Origin: Oceanobacillus sp. J11TS1
GTDB taxonomy: Bacteria; Bacillota; Bacilli; Bacillales; Amphibacillaceae
DNA length: 64,000 nt
Assembly: GCF_018333215.1 (NCBI RefSeq)
Contig: NZ_BORO01000003.1
Span: forward strand, 124,001-188,000
Direction: 5' to 3'
Part shown: in pieces, positions 52,127 to 61,110 of the stretch
Layout of the letters: every line of letters starts with the position of its first letter
How positions within the stretch are numbered: position 1 is the stretch's first letter
Program-made: the position numbers and the translations under genes
Notes under the pieces: model-generated
Told to the model about the DNA's origin: nothing
The model's input: only the letters and a program-made list of their open reading frames with translations
The model's database searches: none

Positions 52127-52831
52127 ACATTTAACACTACCCTCTGCAATTCCAAATTATATTTAATTCGGTTCTACCATTATTCACCTATATCCTATCA
52201 TAAATTTTATTATAAGCTATCGCCCCTTCCAATTAATTTTATATTTCTTTCTGTAAACAACTTATATGAAGTATTAATTCCCCCAGATAAATGGATTTTA
52301 TTTGGTCATACCCTAGTTTCTATTCAACTTCACTATCTAACATTCAAATTCTTTAAACACCACTCCTTCTAAATCTTTATCAAACAAATAAAAAATGCCA
52401 GTCTTCCCACAAAAGTTCCCTTACCTAACTTTTCCTAGAAATGACTGACATCGATGTTTTTTACAATTTAGTTCTGCATCTTAATGTTAATATATCTGTT
52501 GCCTTTAATGCTTAATTAGTTGGATAATCATAGTTAATATAACCATTTTAACTTCCAGTTCTATTCTAATGATATCACTTTGTAACTTTTCTTACAAAAT
52601 AACTATCTACAGGCAAATAGTACCATCATGTAATAAGGTTTCATCGACTTGTGTATAACATTGTAACCTCGTTTTTTGATATTTGAAGAGGATATCAGAA
52701 ATTTTATTAAGAGTTTTGGACGATAATTTAACAATATTATCTAGAACTGAAATTCCTCTTCAAGTTCACTAATACCTAAATACCATATTTTATATTGATA
52801 AAAATCGAATCCTATCCTTTTTAAACCCTGT
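52127..52831. other. Intergenic stretch at the island's right edge
   Basis: About 700 AT-rich bases. A weak inverted repeat (TGCCAGTC with GACTGACA) lies near 52395-52452. No gene or RNA was recognised; it holds the promoter of the nuclease-kinase unit. Confidence 0.4.
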
Positions 52832-53044
52832 TTATTTTTCAATCAGAAATATATCATGAAATTCTAAACCCAATTGATTTGATATATTCTTTGCAACTGC
52901 CGGGCTAGGGTTTTTCTTGTGATTAACAATTTGGTTAAAGTAATTTTCACTTAATCCGGCATGTCTCGAAAACTCACGTTGGGAAAACCCTTTTTCAATT
53001 AACATTGCTCTTAGTTTATCGGAATCTTTAACAATGATTTTCAT
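52832..53044 (-). CDS. Small Xre-family DNA-binding protein
   Basis: A 70-residue helix-turn-helix protein of Cro/Xre type: KLRAMLIEKGFSQREFSRHAGLSENYFNQIVNHKKNPSPAVAKNI covers the five-helix domain. AAGGAGG is well placed before ATG. It lies downstream of the replication genes and is separated from them by a long terminator hairpin. It is typical of plasmid- or phage-type control genes. Confidence 0.8.
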   Translation of the reverse strand: MKIIVKDSDKLRAMLIEKGFSQREFSRHAGLSENYFNQIVNHKKNPSPAVAKNISNQLGLEFHDIFLIEK

Positions 53045-53093
53045 GTTTTAATTTCTCCCTCCTTTTGTTAGATGCGTGTTCTTCAAGATAAAT

Positions 53094-53174
53094 AAAAAGG
53101 GAAAACCACGTTTAATAGACTGCAGCATACACACATTACTGTCACTCTATAAAAATGGGGTTTTCCCTTTTTAG
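53094..53174. terminator. Long bidirectional hairpin left of the replication genes
   Basis: AAAAAGGGAAAACC and GGTTTTCCCTTTTT form a 14-base perfect stem around about 50 bases. A similar hairpin lies at 55064-55156, so the pair brackets the two replication genes. Confidence 0.65.
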
Positions 53175-53263
53175 TCCTATATTCAATTCTATCTTTTGAC
53201 TGTTACAGTTATATTCTAACAATCTTTTTCTGTATTTTAAGAGATCAAACACATTAATCCACT

Positions 53264-54115
53264 TCATTTAAAAAACATCTTGGCTATTTCTTCATTTTCC
53301 TTTTTAGATATTACTTCTCTTACGCTTTCTTCAGGCATCACAACTGGGAATGTCATTTTTTCAATGCGACTTTTTATCCTCCCAGCAGGATACTTCTTTT
53401 GGAGTGACTGTATTGGCATATTAGATGTGATAATAGTTGGACATTTGTAACTCATTCGCTCATCTAAGATTTGCGTCAAAACTTCTTCTGACCAATCCGT
53501 TGTTTTCTCTACACCCAAGTCATCCATTACCAGTAATGGAGCATGCTTAAACGATTCCATTAAACTATAAAAGTTTCTATTAGAGTCTTTCTTAGAAAAT
53601 GAATGCTTCATCTCATTTAGCATATTTACTACCGATATATATATTGGCTTGATTTTATACTTGATGATGAGTTCATTGGTAATGGCAATTGATAGAAGTG
53701 TTTTTCCAGATCCTTTTGTATTACTATAAAAGTATAATCCTTTCCCCATATCCTCCATCTCTAGAAATTGTTCAACATAACGTGTTGCAACTTTTTTAGC
53801 ATATTGAGCTGCTCTTACATTTTCTCTTATCTGATAAATCTTTGCATCGAAATCATTAATCCTCTTATCTAAATACTCATCTGGGATTCTAGCAGTCTTA
53901 ATTTTATGCAACAGTTCTTTATATTCTCTGCATTTACATATCATCATGACCTCAGCCCCATCTTCCCTGATTTTATGAATCAATCCAGAGCCGTCACATT
54001 CTCTGTACATACAATCATCTGTCGCCTTCGTTAATCTCCCCGGCATCTTGTATAATGGCTGAACCGAATCGTTGGAAGTATTCATCTTGGGCAATATATC
54101 CTGTAGTTTGTTCAT
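53264..54115 (-). CDS. DnaC/DnaI-like helicase loader ATPase
   Basis: A 283-residue AAA+ protein. A four-Cys cluster lies near the N-terminus (CMYRECDGSG ... MICKCREY). Walker A is GLYFYSNTKGSGKTLLSIAI, Walker B APLLVMDDLGVEK, sensor region CPTIITSNMPIQSLQKKY. This is the form of plasmid- and phage-type DnaC proteins that load replicative helicase. ATG at 54115 has AGGAGG nine bases upstream, so the 101-base overlap with the initiator gene is probably real. It works with the initiator protein encoded upstream. Confidence 0.85.
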   Translation of the reverse strand: MNKLQDILPKMNTSNDSVQPLYKMPGRLTKATDDCMYRECDGSGLIHKIREDGAEVMMICKCREYKELLHKIKTARIPDEYLDKRINDFDAKIYQIRENVRAAQYAKKVATRYVEQFLEMEDMGKGLYFYSNTKGSGKTLLSIAITNELIIKYKIKPIYISVVNMLNEMKHSFSKKDSNRNFYSLMESFKHAPLLVMDDLGVEKTTDWSEEVLTQILDERMSYKCPTIITSNMPIQSLQKKYPAGRIKSRIEKMTFPVVMPEESVREVISKKENEEIAKMFFK

Positions 54116-54959
54116 CCTCTAAATCCTCCTGTTCATTTTTATAAGCTTGATCAAATATATAATTTGCAACATACCGAAATGACCGGATGTTATCTAACTT
54201 GTGTTTTGGCTTAAAGTTATCAAAGCAATCCTTTATCCAGCCAATCACTTGAGGAGTCTCCCAGCTTTCATCTACAACATTCTTAATCGCTATTTTGTCA
54301 TTAGACGATAACTGCTTGTTTTTACTGAGATTCAAGTAGGTTTTACTAATTAATTCAAATTGATTGGTATCATAAATGTCAATTTCATCTTCAATCCATT
54401 CACTTGACGAAGAAGTCTCTGTATTAATTTTTGGAGTAATCTCTGCAGTAATCTCTGGTATTGCAGCGCAATCCTTTAGCTTCGAATCACTTTTTTCCAC
54501 ATTCGGAGAAACAGTTTGTTTACTCGAAGCATCATTTTCTTCCATTCGTAATAACTGTTTGTAATCATCTATTGGATATCCTAAATTACTTAAATCTAAG
54601 ATGACTTTCACTAAGTTCACACGATATTGTAATGTCTTATCCCACTTATACCGAGGGTTATTTCGTCTTTTAACATAATCTTTTTCTACTATTTTACCTA
54701 AATACTTTCGAATCGTATTAGGTGACACACCGAGCATTACTTCTTCTGCCAACTCCTCAGCTTTTTTATATATCCAACCGTGTTTATAAGAATCTGCTAA
54801 ATGATTGTCTAAGCGTTCTCTTTCTTCAAGTTTATATTTACCAGCATCTTTCATACGATCTATCCAATAAATCAATTGACCTAAGATCACGGCTTCTTCC
54901 GTACTACCTGTTAATTTGACTAAATCTTCTCTGATGACAGCTTTTTTTACTTTTTGCAT
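54015..54959 (-). CDS. Winged-helix replication initiator protein (DnaD-like partner of the loader)
   Basis: A 314-residue protein. The N-terminal domain AVIREDLVKLTGSTEEAVILGQLIYWIDRMKDAGK followed by GWIYKKAEELAEEVMLGVSPNTIRKYLGKIVEKDYVKRRNN is a winged helix used by phage- and plasmid-type replication initiators. An acidic, Ser/Thr-rich linker follows, then a DnaD-like C-terminal segment (KLDNIRSFRYVANYIFDQAY). It is upstream of, and overlaps, the loader gene, forming a two-gene replication operon. Confidence 0.75.
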   Translation of the reverse strand: MQKVKKAVIREDLVKLTGSTEEAVILGQLIYWIDRMKDAGKYKLEERERLDNHLADSYKHGWIYKKAEELAEEVMLGVSPNTIRKYLGKIVEKDYVKRRNNPRYKWDKTLQYRVNLVKVILDLSNLGYPIDDYKQLLRMEENDASSKQTVSPNVEKSDSKLKDCAAIPEITAEITPKINTETSSSSEWIEDEIDIYDTNQFELISKTYLNLSKNKQLSSNDKIAIKNVVDESWETPQVIGWIKDCFDNFKPKHKLDNIRSFRYVANYIFDQAYKNEQEDLEDEQTTGYIAQDEYFQRFGSAIIQDAGEINEGDR

Positions 54960-55063
54960 TTAATACTTTCCCTTCTCACTAAATATGTTTTCAAATACAA
55001 CTTGAGGTTTGTTTCCTGATTATCATCTCCTCGTCTACGTCCGCTATATTGATTTTTCAAATA

Positions 55064-55156
55064 AAAAAAGAGAAAAACCCAAGACAGACGTAGCAAAATA
55101 TATACACGTAAGTATGTGTATATTTCACTACTTCCTCTTGGGTTTTTCCCTTTTTG
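55064..55156. terminator. Long bidirectional hairpin right of the replication genes
   Basis: AAAAAGAGAAAAACCCAAGA pairs with TCTTGGGTTTTTCCCTTTTT, with an inner TATATACAC/GTGTATA stem. It separates the initiator operon from the divergent replication-relaxation gene. Confidence 0.65.
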
Positions 55157-55538
55157 TTGAGAAAGTCGATCAATTTATTTATTTGACTATCATTATACAA
55201 CTATGATTTTATATTGCAAGTCTTTTTACTTTTATTTTATAAACACCCACTCACTATTGAATTTACTTCTTTTATTTTATAGGACTAGGAATATCAAAAT
55301 TTGACAGTACACTATTTAAAGAACACTTTCCATTCACCATTAACCACCCAAATAATAAAGTTACTGATAAAAATTAGCAGCAATTAAGTTAATTATTCAG
55401 GAGAAGTATATTACTTACTGAAACAGCCTGCACGTAATCAACCTTTTATATAGCTGACAATAATAGTGAAAAGTGAAATCCTGAAAGTGTTCTGGCAACC
55501 AAATGTCATTCACCCAAAGGGAAAGGAGAAAAAAACAA

Positions 55539-56540
55539 ATGCAAGATAAAATTATCTTAAAAAAAAATGCGAGACAACGATTAGAACTTACTAATACGGA
55601 TTTAAAGTTATTAGCATTTTTAGAACAACAGCGGTTATTAACTTTGCAGCAATTCTATCAAGCTGCTAAACACTTATTCGAATTGGGGATTAAAGAATAT
55701 AGTTTTAAAAATCGAATCAGAAAGTTTGAGGACTATCATCTAATTCGTTCAGAACATTATTCTAAGGGTTTTGAAGGGGAACGTTTTAAATTCTTGGCAA
55801 TCGGAAGTAAGGCTGTTGATGTATTAATAGAAAATGGACTTCTAGACCAATCATACAACAAACCCAAAATATATAAATTTAATCAAAAGAAAAACTTGTT
55901 GCACTTTATTGCAACACAACAAGCAGCACTAAATATATTAACAACCTTTAATAAGAAAGCTATTAAAGATCCAAATACAAATAAAACAAAGTATCCAATC
56001 ATTTATAATCAAACTTCATTTTCCTATTCACCAGCAATGTATTCATATACCGAATGGGTAAGAAAACATAAAAACCTACATCGACAAAATAACGGAGCAT
56101 TTCATGCGGAAATAGCAAAATATATGACTACAGGAAGTAAAGCGGGCAATAAATTAAATGGAGCTACGATGACAATAGTAAAACCAGACTGGATTATTAA
56201 ACTAAAAGGAACACCAGAAATAAGGGACGCTTTAATAAATATTGAGATGGATATGGGAACGGAGCCTATCGAAACCCTAGCTCAAAAGTTATTTAAATAC
56301 GCAATCCTTGCTGAAAAGGATCCAGAAGTTCTTCATATCATGGATATTGTTATTGTCGATAACAGCTTATCAAATCGTTCTAGTTTTAGTGATGGAATTG
56401 GCAGAACAAAAAATATACTACAACGATTTAAGTCAGATCCAGCAGTTATAAAGAGATTAAAAGAATCCGGATTAAAACTTATCGTTCACCCTTTAGGACT
56501 AAATGTAAATCAATTATATAAAACACTACGTAAATACTGA
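55539..56540 (+). CDS. Replication-relaxation family protein
   Basis: A 333-residue protein of the replication-relaxation (Rep_relax) family found on Gram-positive plasmids and integrative elements. The N-terminus has a winged-helix-like part (LTNTDLKLLAFLEQQRLLTLQQFYQ); the middle contains KPDWIIKL and INIEMDMGTEPIETLAQKLFKYAI, a strand-helix pattern resembling a nuclease fold with Glu-x-Asp. ATG at 55539 has GGAAAGGAG upstream and was preferred to the ATG 36 bases earlier. It is divergent from the initiator-loader operon; iteron-like repeats follow it. Confidence 0.75.
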   Translation: MQDKIILKKNARQRLELTNTDLKLLAFLEQQRLLTLQQFYQAAKHLFELGIKEYSFKNRIRKFEDYHLIRSEHYSKGFEGERFKFLAIGSKAVDVLIENGLLDQSYNKPKIYKFNQKKNLLHFIATQQAALNILTTFNKKAIKDPNTNKTKYPIIYNQTSFSYSPAMYSYTEWVRKHKNLHRQNNGAFHAEIAKYMTTGSKAGNKLNGATMTIVKPDWIIKLKGTPEIRDALINIEMDMGTEPIETLAQKLFKYAILAEKDPEVLHIMDIVIVDNSLSNRSSFSDGIGRTKNILQRFKSDPAVIKRLKESGLKLIVHPLGLNVNQLYKTLRKY

Positions 56541-56597
56541 TTATCACTTTTCACGCACAGTCATTCATTTGGAATGACTGATACATAAAACATCATT

Positions 56598-56882
56598 GGT
56601 AACCATTATTGGATACTATAAATAAAGACTATTATATCAACACTTTCCCTTCAGTTACATCTCTCACCTTTTTATTCACTTTTACTATTAGTTACGATTA
56701 ATAGTAACCATTATCCAAAGTAATGCACTCATTTGATAATCACTAACATCAAAATAGTCATTAACATATTAATGGTAACCATTAATAGAAACCAACTCAA
56801 ACATTGACTAGCACTGTATTTCACTAACTTGATTGCCCTATTACTCTGCATAGTATCTTTTATTGGTAACTAATAATAGGTA
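56598..56882. repeat. Iteron-like repeats, possible replication origin
   Basis: Four copies of a GGTAACCATTAWTRG-like sequence lie at 56598, 56703, 56771 and 56863 (the last reads GGTAACTAATAATAGG). The third is a palindrome, AATGGTAACCATT. Spacing is irregular, 70-105 bases. The whole stretch from 56541 to 57074 is very AT-rich and gene-free, as expected for an origin next to a replication gene. Confidence 0.45.
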
Positions 56883-57074
56883 CCTTATATTATATTATCT
56901 TTAATAAACCACTGTATTAAATTCTAATGTTGTACATAAAAGTTACCCTGTTAGAAGAATATTAAAGCTAGAATAATGCCTTTTTTGATGAAATCACTTT
57001 ATTTTCATATCACAAAAAAACAGTAAAGAATGTTTATATCCTTACTGTCTTTACGTATTCGTAGTAGTACGAGA

Positions 57075-57311
57075 TCATTTAAATAATATCTTTAACATTC
57101 TCTCCGGATCAAACCCGCTTATCCACTCTCCATTTATATTGGTTTGCGGAACCGTTAATCTTTTCGTTTTTCCTATCAATTTCATCCTTGCTATAGGATT
57201 CAAGTCTACAATTACTTCTTTATAAGTGATATCAAAGGAGTTTAGAAAACTTTTTACCATTCCACAGACTGGGCAGAAGCTTGATGTATATACCGTGACA
57301 GTTTGATTCAT
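57075..57311 (-). CDS. Glutaredoxin-like protein
   Basis: A 78-residue thioredoxin-fold protein. TSSFCPVCGMVKSFLNS gives the Cys-Pro-Val-Cys redox site at residues 13-16, and TVPQTNINGEWISGFDPERM gives the cis-Pro (Thr-Val-Pro) and the Gly-Phe-Asp loop. It is the last gene of the rhodanese-rhodanese-DUF302 operon, where it may reduce persulfide or disulfide intermediates. Confidence 0.8.
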   Translation of the reverse strand: MNQTVTVYTSSFCPVCGMVKSFLNSFDITYKEVIVDLNPIARMKLIGKTKRLTVPQTNINGEWISGFDPERMLKILFK

Positions 57312-57362
57312 TTGTTCATAACCTCATTTATTAATTCAAAATCCCTATTGAATCTCACTTGA

Positions 57363-57749
57363 TTACTTACTTTTATCAATACAGGCAATCAATCTTTCTT
57401 CAATGTCGGTTGCAATTCCCTGTAATTCTTCATCTTCTACCATTTGAATTAAAGCAGTTGGTTTTGGTAGCCCTATGTTAGTTTTCCCTTCATTATCCTC
57501 GTAAACAACGATTTTACATGGAAGGAAATATCCAATTAGCTGATTCGTTGACAACACACGCTGCGCTTCTATAGGATTACATACTTCTAAAACAGTAAAT
57601 GGATGGTCTAGTTCATATCCTTTCTTTTGCAATGTTTCCTTAATGTCAAACTGCCACTGAACACCAAACTTTTCTTCCTTTAAATTTACTTCCAATGACT
57701 TAATGGCATCTTCTATAGATTTGTTTGTCTCTATTGTGTAATGAAACAT
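57363..57749 (-). CDS. DUF302 domain protein
   Basis: A 128-residue DUF302 protein: YTIETNKSIEDAIKSLEVNL at the start, GYELDHPFTVLEVCNPIEAQ with the conserved Cys-Asn-Pro, and IGYFLPCKIVVYEDNEGKTNIGLPKPTALI with the second Cys. DUF302 proteins are common in sulfur and rhodanese gene clusters; their activity is unknown, but the two conserved Cys suggest thiol or persulfide chemistry. It lies between the cytosolic rhodanese and the glutaredoxin-like gene. Confidence 0.85.
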   Translation of the reverse strand: MFHYTIETNKSIEDAIKSLEVNLKEEKFGVQWQFDIKETLQKKGYELDHPFTVLEVCNPIEAQRVLSTNQLIGYFLPCKIVVYEDNEGKTNIGLPKPTALIQMVEDEELQGIATDIEERLIACIDKSK

Positions 57750-57779
57750 CTTTTGATTTCACTCCTATCTACTTAGTTT

Positions 57780-58052
57780 TTATTCAATATTTCCATTCCA
57801 ATTATTCATTCCACCGACCATATCTTCAACTTTGAAACCTAATGCCTCAAGTATTCCACAGGCAGCTTTACTTCGGTTACCAGATTGACAAACAACCACG
57901 TAGGTCTTATCCTTGTCTAGTTCACCTTTTCGTAATGCAAGCTGACCTAATGGAATGTTGTTGGCACTTGGGATTTTACCACTAGCTACTTCTCCATTTT
58001 CACGAACATCAATTATGAATACTTCTTCTGGTGCTATTTGTTTTGCCATCAC
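57780..58052 (-). CDS. Rhodanese-domain sulfurtransferase (cytosolic)
   Basis: A 90-residue single rhodanese domain. EVFIIDVRENGEVASGKIPSANNIPLG is the entry strand with Asp-Val-Arg, and YVVVCQSGNRSKAACGILEALG carries the active-site Cys in the loop CQSGNRS. It transfers sulfane sulfur through a Cys persulfide. It is encoded 12 bases after the membrane-anchored rhodanese, in one operon. Confidence 0.9.
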   Translation of the reverse strand: MMAKQIAPEEVFIIDVRENGEVASGKIPSANNIPLGQLALRKGELDKDKTYVVVCQSGNRSKAACGILEALGFKVEDMVGGMNNWNGNIE

Positions 58053-58064
58053 TTGTCATCCTTT

Positions 58065-58424
58065 CTAATACCAAGCACTCATTCCACCTTTTACATTGTA
58101 AATATTTTCGAATCCTTGTTTTTTCAGGATATTTGCTGCTTTTGCACTTCTCATTCCGCTTTGACATATAACAACAACTTCTTTATCTTTTTCCAATTTG
58201 TCTACTTGGCTAGGCAAATTGGAAAGTGGGATATTTTTAAACGGTTTCCGATGATTTGCTTTATATTCACCCGGTGTACGGACATCTATAAATTGAACAC
58301 TTTTATCCTTAAATTTATCTTTTGCTTCTTGAACAGTTATATTCGTAATGCCCTTTTTGGGAATAAAACGATTGATCACAAAGAGTGCGATCAAAATAAT
58401 AAAAATCCACTGTATAATATCCAC
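58065..58424 (-). CDS. Membrane-anchored rhodanese
   Basis: A 119-residue protein with an N-terminal membrane helix (IIQWIFIILIALFVINRFI) and a rhodanese domain: VQFIDVRTPGEYKANHRKPF and VVVICQSGMRSAKAANILKKQ, active-site Cys in CQSGMRS. It starts an operon whose upstream region contains a CstR-like operator at 58526-58541. The domain probably faces the cytosol because there is no signal peptidase site. Confidence 0.9.
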   Translation of the reverse strand: MDIIQWIFIILIALFVINRFIPKKGITNITVQEAKDKFKDKSVQFIDVRTPGEYKANHRKPFKNIPLSNLPSQVDKLEKDKEVVVICQSGMRSAKAANILKKQGFENIYNVKGGMSAWY

Positions 58425-58525
58425 TCTACCTTCACCTTCTCTTTTCTCAATTATTATCTGATGTCATTTTACCTTCTGTTCTAATTTATTCATTTGATTA
58501 CTTCCATTAGACTAGAGTCAACCAT

Positions 58526-58541
58526 ATACCCGATGGGGTAT
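58526..58541 (-). promoter_or_regulatory. CstR-type operator before the rhodanese-DUF302 operon
   Basis: ATACCCGATGGGGTAT: inverted arms ATACCC and GGGTAT, the form of CsoR/CstR operators. It lies 100 bases upstream of the first gene of the operon and just after the cstR gene. A TTGACT box adjoins it on the minus strand. Confidence 0.6.
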
Positions 58542-58602
58542 GTTTTATTTAAAAAGAAAAAGGCTGTTAAATTTCCTTTTAGTAAGAAAATTGTTAGAAC
58601 CT

Positions 58603-58863
58603 TTATCTACTTTTCACTAATAAATTTACTGCTTCTTTTACAAGTTCTTTCGTATCTTCATCATTTTCAATATTCTCTCGAACACATTGTTCTAAATTCA
58701 TGCTTACAATTAATCCAATTGTACGATCAATACCAGTACGAGATGCTGATAATTGAGTAATTACTTCCCTACAATCTTTATTTTGCTCAATCATATTTAA
58801 TACGCCTCTAATTTGACCTTCAATACGTTTCAAACGATTTATAACAGATTTATCATACTCCAT
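58603..58863 (-). CDS. cstR: CstR-type persulfide-sensing repressor (CsoR/CstR family)
   Basis: An 86-residue all-helical repressor: RLKRIEGQIRGVLNMIEQNKDCREVITQLSA carries the first Cys, MNLEQCVREN the second. The copper sensor CsoR has His at the position two turns before the second Cys, and that His is absent here (Met-Asn-Leu-Glu-Gln-Cys), as in persulfide-sensing CstR. In CstR, per- or polysulfide links the two Cys and releases the operator. The start codon overlaps the upstream gene by 11 bases, whose GGAGG serves as ribosome binding site. Three operator-like inverted repeats lie in this locus. Confidence 0.85.
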   Translation of the reverse strand: MEYDKSVINRLKRIEGQIRGVLNMIEQNKDCREVITQLSASRTGIDRTIGLIVSMNLEQCVRENIENDEDTKELVKEAVNLLVKSR

Positions 58864-59209
58864 CTATTATTCCTCCTTTACATGCACAACCTATAATCTC
58901 GAAACTACTAACACTATATCCTTTTCTTAATAAAAATCTCACCCCTAGATTAATATCCATTCGATCACTCGCTACAACATGAAGTGACTGATTCGGAATC
59001 TCACTGTAGTGTCTTCTCAAATAAGCGTAAGGTATCTGCATTGCCACATTTTTTAAAGTTCCTTTTTCGTTATAACCTCTTAAATCCAATATAACGATAT
59101 CCTTTTCGCCAATTCTATTCTTACAAGTTATCCCCTTAATTGGGAAGTACCTTCTAAATAATTCATAACATAATAAAACAATAACTGCACTTAGCAAATA
59201 TATAATCAT
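58853..59209 (-). CDS. Membrane-anchored rhodanese-like protein without the active-site Cys
   Basis: A 118-residue protein: N-terminal membrane helix (IIYLLSAVIVLLCYELF), then a rhodanese-like domain, DIVILDLRGYNEKGTLKNVAM and LHVVASDRMDINLGVRFLLRKG. In the second segment Val-Ala-Ser-Asp replaces the catalytic Cys loop, so ordinary sulfurtransferase activity is not expected. Two Cys near the C-terminus (GCACKGG) could still bind sulfur or metal. It is directly ahead of and overlaps cstR, under the promoter with the CstR-like operator, so it may modulate or sense for the repressor. Confidence 0.65.
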   Translation of the reverse strand: MIIYLLSAVIVLLCYELFRRYFPIKGITCKNRIGEKDIVILDLRGYNEKGTLKNVAMQIPYAYLRRHYSEIPNQSLHVVASDRMDINLGVRFLLRKGYSVSSFEIIGCACKGGIIDGV

Positions 59210-59242
59210 AATTGATCACCTTTTAAAAGGATTACATAAACA

Positions 59243-59271
59243 ATAGTATACCCCATAAGGTATACTGTCAA
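59243..59271 (-). promoter_or_regulatory. CstR-controlled promoter with operator
   Basis: Minus strand TTGACA (59271-59266), 17-base spacer and TACTAT (59248-59243) make a good sigma-A promoter. The inverted repeat GTATACCCCATAAGGTATAC at 59246-59265, with perfect seven-base arms, fills the spacer, so a bound repressor would block polymerase. It drives the rhodanese-like gene and cstR. Confidence 0.75.
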
Positions 59272-59404
59272 GATTTTAGTCGCTTTTGCTTTCTTTAACA
59301 AAACTTATACACATCATGAGAATAGAAAACAAATGGAGGATACACCAAATAATGTACCTCCGTTTCATTACTGTTAAATAATATTCTTCAGATTTTAAGT
59401 CAAT

Positions 59405-61099
59405 TTATTTAAAATTATATTCAGTTACTATTTTTTCTCTACCAGTAACTAAATCATTAAAGTATTCATAAAGATTTACACCCAAATAGGAACCAGAAAT
59501 GTTGTAAACATTCTCATATCCTAAATTTTATAATGCCATTACCATATTATAACTTCTTTGACCTGAACGACAGTGAATGTATACAGGTTGATCTTTTGGA
59601 ATTTCATCAAGTCTCTGTCTAAACTCACTTAAAGGAATATTAACTGCGTTTTTAAAATGACCTGCATTATATTCACCTTGTTCTCGTGCATCAATAATAA
59701 AAGCATTACTTTCTACCAGTTCTCGAACTTGGGAAACTTTGACTTCTTTGTATCTGCCTTGTAATAGGTTTAGCCCTACTAAAGCGGCATGATTAACGAC
59801 ATCTTTAGCTGTTCCTAGCATTGGGGAGTAGGTCAATTCTAGGTCTTTCAAATCTTCCAACGTTCCATTCATTGTAATCATGGTTGCAATAACATCAATT
59901 CGTTTATCTACATTTCCTTTACCAATTGCCTGCGCACCTAAAATTCGACCTGTTGGATATTCATAAACCAATTTAAAATGCATCGGATTGCTGTCTGGCA
60001 TGAGTCCCACTTTATCTCCCGGCATTAAGTAAACATAATCGTACATCATTCCTGCTTGCTCAGCTGTTCTTGCATTAAATCCAGTAGATGCTGCATTTAG
60101 ATCAAAGAGATGGATGGATGATGATCCTATTACACCGATATTTCTATTTGGAATTCCATACATATGGTCTGCAGCCGCTCTGGCTTGTTTTTGAGCTGGC
60201 CCAGCTAGTGCTAGTCTTGTTTGTTTTTGTAACAAACGATGATACACTTCAATGGCATCCCCAACTGCATAAATATCTCTATCACTTGTTAAGTAATTGG
60301 AGTCGACTTTAATAGCTCCTGTTTCTCCAATCTCAAGACCTGCCTCCTTAGCCAAGTTGGTTTCAGGTCTTACACCAATCGCTAATACCACTGCCTGCGC
60401 ATCAATTTTCCTACCGGAGTTTGTTGTAATATATCCATCAGAAATTTTAGCTAACCCATCATCTAGAATAAGTTCAACTCCGTGATCCACCATTTCTTTA
60501 TGAAGGATTTGAGCCATATCGTAATCAAATGGTGCCATTACTTGATTTGCAAACTCAACTAATGTTACATTATAGTCCGCAAGTTTAAGATTTTCTGCAA
60601 CCTCTACTCCAATAAAGCCACCACCGATGACCGCGATATCCTTCATACCTTTTTGCTTGATATATGAATTGATATTCTCAATATCGACTACGTTACGTAC
60701 TGTAAAAACATTAGAATTGTCTATGCCTTCTAAATTTGGTCGAATAGGTGAAGCACCGGGGGAAAGCACCAATTTATCAAAGCCCTCTTCGTATGTTTTA
60801 TCTGAGATCAAATCTTTTACAGTGATTGTTTTCTTTTCCCGATTAATTTGAATAACTTCCTGTTGTACCCTAGCTTCAATATTGTAGCGACTCTTAAAGA
60901 TATCGGGAGACATTAAAACAAGTTTTTCGCTATCTTCTACAATACCGCTTAAATGATAAGGTAACGAACAGTTCGAAAAGGATATGTGAGGACCTTTTTC
61001 AAACATAATAATCTCTGCATTTTCATCTAATCTTCTGACTCGTGCAGCGACAGAAGCTCCACCAGCAACTCCACCAACAATCAGTACTTTCTTTCCCAT
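59405..61099 (-). pseudogene. CoA-disulfide reductase with rhodanese domain (CoADR-Rhd), premature stop
   Basis: A flavoprotein of the pyridine-nucleotide disulfide reductase family. The FAD motif is VLIVGGVAGGASVAARVRRL; the active-site Cys is in SFSNCSLPYHLSG (single Cys as in CoADR, not Cys-x4-Cys); the NAD motif is IAVIGGGFIGVEVAENL; and the C-terminal rhodanese has AFIIDAREQGEYNAGHFKNA and VYIHCRSGQRSYNMVMAL. A TAA at 59528-59530 then stops translation after 523 residues. The next 40 codons stay in frame and continue the rhodanese fold (NLGYENVYNISGSYLGVNLY) to a natural stop at 59405, giving the usual 560-odd residues. It reduces CoA persulfides or disulfides. The missing C-terminal helix may impair the rhodanese domain only. 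Confidence 0.8.
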
Positions 61100-61110
61100 A
61101 TTTAAGCCTC

